From Chloroflexota bacterium (GTDB lineage: Bacteria > Chloroflexota > Limnocylindria > Limnocylindrales > CSP1-4), in assembly GCA_021786265.1 (NCBI GenBank), contig JAJYNP010000096.1, positions 1-9,631 of the forward strand: DNA of 9,631 nt, written 5' to 3'. The position numbers were made by a program, and so were the translations under genes. The notes under the pieces are model-generated. The model made no database searches and was not told the origin of the DNA. It saw only the letters and a program-made list of their open reading frames with translations. Positions 4,961-9,631 of the stretch are shown here, piece by piece. The stretch's first letter is position 1, and each line of letters starts with the position of its first letter.

Positions 4961-7276
4961 ATGCAGCAAGCGCCCGTGGTCCCCACTCTCCCGCCGCCGG
5001 CCTTCCGGCTGCCCGCCCGGCTGGAGGGGCTCCGGGCCCTCGCCTACAACCTCTACTCCACCTGGCACCCCGAGGTCCGGCAGCTCTTCGCCCGGATCGA
5101 CCCAGCCGCCTGGTCGCGCTACCGGAATCCGATCTCGATCCTGATGAGCCACCAGGCCTGGGGCGAACTGCTCGAGAACCCGGCCTTCATGGCGGAGTAC
5201 GAGACGGTCATGCGCGACTTCGAGCGGTACATGGCGAACGGTGCCGGCCACTGGTTCTCGCGGCACCACGGCAAGGCACTGGCGGGCCCGATCGCCTATT
5301 TCTGCGCCGAGTACGGCCTGACCGAGTCGCTGGGGATCTACTCTGGCGGGCTCGGAGTGCTGGCCGGGGATCACGCCAAGACGGCCTCCGACATGGCCCT
5401 CCCCTTCGTCGCGATCGGCCTGTTCTACCGGCGCGGCTACTTCCGCCAGACCATCGATGCCGACGGGCACCAGGAGCACGCCTACCCGGACTACGATCCC
5501 ATGCGGCTGCCGCTGCTGCGGGTGGTGTCGCCCGAAGGCGACCCGCTGCAGGTGCCGGTCGAGCTGCCCGGCCGCACCGTCTGGTGCGCCGTCTGGCTCG
5601 CACAGATCGGCCGAGTCCCGCTCCTCCTGCTCGACACCGACATCGGCGACAACGCGCCCGAGGACCGCCCCATCACGAGCATCCTCTACGTCCGCGGGCG
5701 CGAGATGCGCTTCTGCCAGGAGATGGTCCTGGGCGTCGGCGGGGTCCGCGCGCTGCGCGCGCTCAACATCCAGCCGGTGGTCTGGCACCTCAACGAGGGT
5801 CACTCCGCCATGATGCTGGTGGAGCGGGCCAGGGAGCTCGTCGCGCAGGGGGTGCCGCTCGAGGAGGCGCTCGCGCGCGTACGGCGCGACGCGGTGTTCA
5901 CCATCCACACGCCAGTCTCGGCAGGGAACGAGCGGTTCGACGCGAGCCTGGTCCGGCGGATCGCTGCACCGCTCGGCGGAGCGGACGGCGTGGACCTCGA
6001 GCGGATCCTCGAGCTGGGCCGCGGCGTGGACGGCGACCCGGGCCAGTTCGACATGACCGCGTTCAGCCTGCGGGTCACGAACGGGGCCAACGCGGTGAGC
6101 CAGCTCCACGCGCAGACCGCCAACGCGACGTGGCAGTCGATCCTCGATCGGCCCATCCTGGGGATCACGAACGGGATCCACGTCCCGAGCTGGGCGAGCC
6201 GCCCGATCCGCAACCTCTACGGCGAGCAGGGTGCCGACCTGGACGACCTCGACGCCGAGGTTCGAGCCCGGCGGTTCTGGGACCGGGTCGATCAGATCGG
6301 CGACCGCCAGCTGTGGACCGCGCACACCCGCCAGAAGCTCGAGCTCGCCCACTTCGCGCGGGGGCGGCTCCTCAACCAGCTGGCCCGGCACGGCGAGCCC
6401 CCCGAGGAGCTGGAGGCCCTGAGCCATCTCCTCGACCCGGCCGCGCTGACGATCGGTTTCGCCCGCCGCTTCGCGACCTACAAGCGCGCGTCGCTGCTGT
6501 TCAGCGACGAGGAGCGGCTCGCACGGATCCTCTGGAACCCCGAGCGACCCGTCCAGGTGGTCTTCGCCGGGAAGGCGCACCCGGCCGATCGTCCCGGCCA
6601 GCGGGTGATCCGGGAGATCTGGGAACGAAGCCGCTCGCCGCGCCTCAAGGGTCGCGTGTTCATGATCGAGGACTACGACCTGCGCGTGGCGCGCTTCCTG
6701 ATCCAGGGCGTCGACGTGTGGCTCAACAACCCGCGCCGGCCGCTGGAGGCGTCGGGCACGAGCGGCATGAAGGCGGCGGTCAACGGCGTGGTGAACCTCT
6801 CCGTGCTGGACGGCTGGTGGGACGAAGGCTGGACGGGGACGAACGGCTGGGCGATCGGCGGGCGCGAGAGCAGCCACGACGAGGGCGCGCAGGACCGGGC
6901 GGACGCCGACGAGCTCTACCGCCTCCTGGAGCAGGAGGTCGTGCCGCTGTACTACGAGCGGGATCGTGACGGGCTCCCGGCAGCGTGGCTCGAGATCGTC
7001 CGCGCATCCATCCGTAGCACCGTCTGGCGGTTCTCCACCACGCGCATGCTGGAGGAGTACATCGAGCAGCTCTACGTGCCTGCCGCCCGGGAGGCACACC
7101 GCGGGGCGAAGGAGACCCGACGCCGTCCGCCGCACCGATCGCCGTCGGGGAACGGGGTGCGACGGCGCGGGTCGGCGCCGCACGGGGACGGCCCGGGTCC
7201 CGTGACCGAGCAGGCAGCGGCCGCCGCGGCGGCGGGGTTCGCGACGGAGACGTTCAGCGCAGACAGGCACGCCTGA
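4961..7276 (+). CDS. glgP: Alpha-glucan (glycogen/maltodextrin) phosphorylase, GT35 family
   Basis: A 771-aa PLP-dependent phosphorylase that cleaves terminal alpha-1,4-linked glucose from glycogen or maltodextrin with phosphate, releasing glucose 1-phosphate. It belongs to the bacterial type with an N-terminal DUF3417 domain (about 13-100, RLPARLEGLRALAYNLYSTW). Next come CAEYGLTESLGIYSGGLG (115-132), LNEGHSA with His281, FTIHTPVSAG (from 313), ITNGIH (402-407), GFARRFATYKR (499-509), and EASGTSGMK (596-604), whose Lys604 should be the pyridoxal-phosphate lysine. The family core ends near residue 710. The last 55 or so residues are an extra Arg/Pro/Gly-rich then Ala-rich tail (RRR at 720-722 and 734-736; seven Ala at 752-758), probably disordered. 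The frame stays open upstream into glgA, but the ATG at 4961 matches the DUF3417 start and the adjacent -10 box. It is cytoplasmic with no signal peptide. It is the first gene of an operon with the GH57 enzyme, 40 bp downstream. Confidence 0.93.
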   Translation: MQQAPVVPTLPPPAFRLPARLEGLRALAYNLYSTWHPEVRQLFARIDPAAWSRYRNPISILMSHQAWGELLENPAFMAEYETVMRDFERYMANGAGHWFSRHHGKALAGPIAYFCAEYGLTESLGIYSGGLGVLAGDHAKTASDMALPFVAIGLFYRRGYFRQTIDADGHQEHAYPDYDPMRLPLLRVVSPEGDPLQVPVELPGRTVWCAVWLAQIGRVPLLLLDTDIGDNAPEDRPITSILYVRGREMRFCQEMVLGVGGVRALRALNIQPVVWHLNEGHSAMMLVERARELVAQGVPLEEALARVRRDAVFTIHTPVSAGNERFDASLVRRIAAPLGGADGVDLERILELGRGVDGDPGQFDMTAFSLRVTNGANAVSQLHAQTANATWQSILDRPILGITNGIHVPSWASRPIRNLYGEQGADLDDLDAEVRARRFWDRVDQIGDRQLWTAHTRQKLELAHFARGRLLNQLARHGEPPEELEALSHLLDPAALTIGFARRFATYKRASLLFSDEERLARILWNPERPVQVVFAGKAHPADRPGQRVIREIWERSRSPRLKGRVFMIEDYDLRVARFLIQGVDVWLNNPRRPLEASGTSGMKAAVNGVVNLSVLDGWWDEGWTGTNGWAIGGRESSHDEGAQDRADADELYRLLEQEVVPLYYERDRDGLPAAWLEIVRASIRSTVWRFSTTRMLEEYIEQLYVPAAREAHRGAKETRRRPPHRSPSGNGVRRRGSAPHGDGPGPVTEQAAAAAAAGFATETFSADRHA

Positions 7277-7304
7277 GCCAGGGCATCGGCGCAGGCAGGG
7301 AGAC

Positions 7305-7313
7305 GGAGGGAGG
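7305..7313 (+). promoter_or_regulatory. Ribosome binding site deciding the GTG start of the GH57 gene
   Basis: GGAGGGAGG includes a GGAGG core (7305-7309) that ends 7 nt before the GTG at 7317, an ideal spacing. It supports a GTG start, which also places the conserved HNHQP motif at the usual distance from the N-terminus. Confidence 0.65.
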
Positions 7314-7316
7314 CCG

Positions 7317-9581
7317 GTGGCCGGCCGTATCGCACTGGCGCTAGCGATCCACAACCACCAGCCGGTCGGCAACTTCGGGTGGGTCTTCGAGGACGTATAC
7401 GAGAAAGCGTACGCGCCGTTGCTGCAGGCGCTCGAGCGGCATCCCGGCGTGCGGCTATCGCTCCACTACACAGGTCCGTTGATCGAGTGGATCCGTGCCG
7501 AGCACCCCGACTTCGTGCAGCGGCTGGGCGCGCTCGTGGCGCGGGACCAGGTCGAGATCCTGGGCGGCGGCTACTACGAGCCGGTGCTCGTGTCGCTCCC
7601 CGAGCGCGATCGGCACGGCCAGCTCGTCCGGATGGCCGACGACGTCGAGCGGCTCTTCGGGCGCCGTCCCAGGGGCGCCTGGCTGGCGGAGCGCGTGTGG
7701 GAGCCGCAGCTTCCAGCGGTTCTCGCCGACGCCGGGTATGACTGGACCATCCTCGACGACAACCACTTCCGGGCCGCCGCCATCGCCGAGGACGCGATGT
7801 GGGGCGCGTACGTCACGGAGGACCAGGGACGGCTGCTGCGCGTCTTCGGCACGGAGCAGGGCCTGCGCTACCGGATCCCGTTCGGCGCCCCCGAGGATGT
7901 CATCGCGCACCTCCGCGACCACGCCACGGAGGACGGGCGACGACTCGGGATGATGGGCGACGACGGTGAGAAGTTCGGCGCCTGGCCTGGGACGTACGAG
8001 CACTGCTGGGGCGCCAACCGCTGGATCGACCGGTTCTTCGGGCTGCTGGAACAGAACGCCGGATGGCTGACCACGGTCACGCCCTCCGCCTGGCTGGACC
8101 ACGAGCCGCCAGTTGGTCGGATCTACGTCCCCACCGCGTCGTACATCGAGATGGGCGAGTGGGCGCTTCCGGCCGCCGAATCGACCGTCTTCACCGCGCT
8201 CGTCAAGCGGGCGTTCGAGCACGACCTGCCGGAGAAGCGCTACCTGCGCGGCGGCTTCTGGCGCAACTTCCAGGCCCGCTACCGGGAGATCAACGACCTC
8301 CACAAGCAGATGCTGCGCGTCTCGGCCAAGGTCGCCGCGATGCGGGACGGCGACGAGAAGGAGGCGGCGCTCGACCACCTGTACCGCGGCCAGTCCAACG
8401 ACTGCTACTGGCACGGGCTCTTCGGCGGGATCTACATCGTCCACATGCGACTGGCGACGCACGCCCACCTGATCGCGGCCGAGGACATCGCGGACCGCGT
8501 GCGGGCGCGCGATGCTCGGCCCGGCCGGCCGGCGGATGCCGGGGCCGTTCCGGCGCTCCTTGCGCCCGCCGACGGCGCCGCCCGCTTCGACGCCGACCTC
8601 GATGGCGTGCCCGAGGCGTATCTCGCCGCGCCCGGCGAGGTCGTGGTGGTCGATCTCGCGGAGGGCGCTGCGATCGGCAGCTGGGACCTGCGGGCGACGC
8701 GAATGGCGCTCGCGTCCGTCATGCGGCGGCGGCCCGAGGCCTATCACGCGACGCTGAGGGCGCACGAGGAGTCCGCCGTCCGCGCGCAGGAACCCGTCGC
8801 GGTCCCTGCAGGCGACGCGGCGTCGCCGGCGGAGCCGTCCGGCCCGGAGGCGCCGAGGACCATCCACGACATCGTCACGGCCAAGGAACCCGGGCTGAGC
8901 CGGCTGCTGGTGTACGACCGCCATGAGCGGCGCTCGGCGCTGGTTCACGTGGTGCCGCCCGGGAGCGACACGGGCGCCTTCCGGCGGCAGGACTACGAGG
9001 AGCTCGCCGACCTGGTGGACGATCCGTACCGCGTCGCGCGGCTGGTCGACGGCGAGCTGGTCGCGGAGCGTGACGGGCGGCTGTCGGGCGAGCCGGTGCT
9101 GGCGCGCAAGACCTTCCGGGTCGGAGGGGGGCGGCTGGATCCGTGGCTCGCGTTCGAGCTGGCCATCGAGCATCGTGGCGAGACGCCGGTCCGGGCGGAC
9201 CTGGTGGTCGAATGGAACGTGGACCTCGCCGGTGGTGGAGGGAACCCGGCTGCGTTCTACTCGGTGCCGTCCTCGCCCCCCCGGCGGTACGCCCACGACT
9301 CGGCGGAGCAGCCCGGCCTCCCCCCGTGGCTGGCCTTCGGGAACGACACCGAGGGTGCCGAGGTCCGCGTGACGTTCGGGTCCCCGGCGGAGGTCGCCTG
9401 GTATCCCGTCGAGACGGTCTCGAACTCGGAGGCCGGGTTCGAGCGGCAGTACCAGGGCAGCTGCCTGCTGCTTCGATGGCCTCTGGCGCTCGCCCCCGGC
9501 GAGAGCCAGAGGGTCGAGATCCGGTTCGAGGTCACCAGCACGCGGGATCACCTGGCCGAGGAGACCGCGCCACGGGCGTGA
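7317..9581 (+). CDS. GH57 4-alpha-glucanotransferase / alpha-amylase-type enzyme with DUF1925 and DUF1926
   Basis: A 754-aa enzyme starting at GTG. The GH57 catalytic barrel has HNHQP (12-16, with His12 and His14), GGGYYEP (83-89), the nucleophile in AERVWEP (Glu125), and the acid/base in GDDGEKFGAWPGTYE (214-228; Asp215 or Asp216). The central AmyA/glucanotransferase domain (DUF1925) contains YVPTASYIEMGEW (270-282) and NDCYWHGLFGGIYIVH (361-376). The C-terminal beta domain (DUF1926, about 424-750) includes IHDIVTAKEPG and LVYDRHERRS. This is the architecture of Thermococcus litoralis 4-alpha-glucanotransferase, which moves maltodextrin segments between alpha-1,4 chains; some relatives hydrolyse instead, so activity is not settled. 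It is about 95 residues longer than that enzyme, with a disordered Ala/Pro-rich insert (about 484-513) inside the DUF1926 region. There is no signal peptide, so it is probably cytoplasmic, supplying and recycling dextrins for the phosphorylase encoded just upstream. Confidence 0.88.
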   Translation: MAGRIALALAIHNHQPVGNFGWVFEDVYEKAYAPLLQALERHPGVRLSLHYTGPLIEWIRAEHPDFVQRLGALVARDQVEILGGGYYEPVLVSLPERDRHGQLVRMADDVERLFGRRPRGAWLAERVWEPQLPAVLADAGYDWTILDDNHFRAAAIAEDAMWGAYVTEDQGRLLRVFGTEQGLRYRIPFGAPEDVIAHLRDHATEDGRRLGMMGDDGEKFGAWPGTYEHCWGANRWIDRFFGLLEQNAGWLTTVTPSAWLDHEPPVGRIYVPTASYIEMGEWALPAAESTVFTALVKRAFEHDLPEKRYLRGGFWRNFQARYREINDLHKQMLRVSAKVAAMRDGDEKEAALDHLYRGQSNDCYWHGLFGGIYIVHMRLATHAHLIAAEDIADRVRARDARPGRPADAGAVPALLAPADGAARFDADLDGVPEAYLAAPGEVVVVDLAEGAAIGSWDLRATRMALASVMRRRPEAYHATLRAHEESAVRAQEPVAVPAGDAASPAEPSGPEAPRTIHDIVTAKEPGLSRLLVYDRHERRSALVHVVPPGSDTGAFRRQDYEELADLVDDPYRVARLVDGELVAERDGRLSGEPVLARKTFRVGGGRLDPWLAFELAIEHRGETPVRADLVVEWNVDLAGGGGNPAAFYSVPSSPPRRYAHDSAEQPGLPPWLAFGNDTEGAEVRVTFGSPAEVAWYPVETVSNSEAGFERQYQGSCLLLRWPLALAPGESQRVEIRFEVTSTRDHLAEETAPRA

Positions 9582-9631
9582 TCATGCTCGGCCATCGCGT
9601 GCGCCGGGTCCGGCGGCTCCCGGTGGGCAGG
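9578..9631 (+). CDS. Possible start of a further gene, cut by the window end
   Basis: A GTG at 9578 overlaps the GH57 stop codon (GTGA overlap), and an in-frame ATG follows at 9584. The frame is open to the window end and encodes only 16-18 residues (MLGHRVRRVRRLPVGR from the ATG). There is no well-placed Shine-Dalgarno; GAGGAG at 9558-9563 lies 14-20 nt upstream. It could be a third, translationally coupled operon gene or chance. I do not recognise the product. Confidence 0.2.
   Translation, partial: MIMLGHRVRRVRRLPVGR

Noticed and set aside
3890..7372. A 1160-codon open frame on the minus strand, antisense to most of glgP
   Set aside because: It is Arg/Pro/Ala-rich with no domain motif and lies opposite a phosphorylase with every family motif. 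Long antisense frames are expected where codon third positions are nearly all G or C.
7455..9551. A 698-codon minus-strand open frame opposite the GH57 gene
   Set aside because: It is the same composition artefact. The plus strand encodes an intact GH57 enzyme with catalytic residues.

Overview
The window is very GC-rich chromosomal DNA (clearly above 70% G+C by eye) from a bacterium. Codon third positions are almost always G or C, which fits high-GC soil or freshwater lineages such as some Chloroflexota (Limnocylindria-like) or Actinomycetota. The taxonomic guess is inference only. There are five complete protein genes and possibly the first codons of a sixth. I found no tRNA, rRNA, CRISPR array, transposase or phage gene.

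Layout: 1-705 is a non-coding, extremely GC-rich stretch with short direct and inverted repeats, a G-quadruplex-type motif and a likely promoter near its end. 706-2154 (+) encodes a DAO-family FAD-dependent amine/amino-acid oxidoreductase. 2261-3214 (+) encodes an alpha/beta-fold hydrolase. After a 62-bp convergent gap holding a 16-bp tandem repeat comes glycogen synthase glgA (3277-4764, minus). A 196-bp divergent promoter region (4765-4960) separates it from an alpha-glucan phosphorylase, glgP (4961-7276, +). Forty bases later comes a GH57 4-alpha-glucanotransferase/amylase-type enzyme (7317-9581, +).

The right half is a storage-glucan module. GlgA builds linear alpha-1,4-glucan from a nucleotide sugar. 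GlgP removes glucose 1-phosphate from chain ends. The GH57 enzyme reshuffles or trims short maltodextrins so they can be reused. glgA is transcribed away from glgP-GH57, so synthesis and breakdown can be controlled from the shared intergenic region, which holds a LacI-operator-like palindrome just upstream of the glgP -10 box.

The most notable regulatory pattern is that three genes that begin transcription units (the hydrolase, glgA and glgP) each have a TANNAT -10-like box 6-9 nt before the ATG and no Shine-Dalgarno, as expected for leaderless mRNAs. The operon-internal GH57 gene and the FAD oxidoreductase gene have purine-rich ribosome binding sites. I saw no convincing new system; the enzymes are recognisable families. 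The open points are the repeats, the operator, the leaderless starts and the unusual protein tails and linkers.
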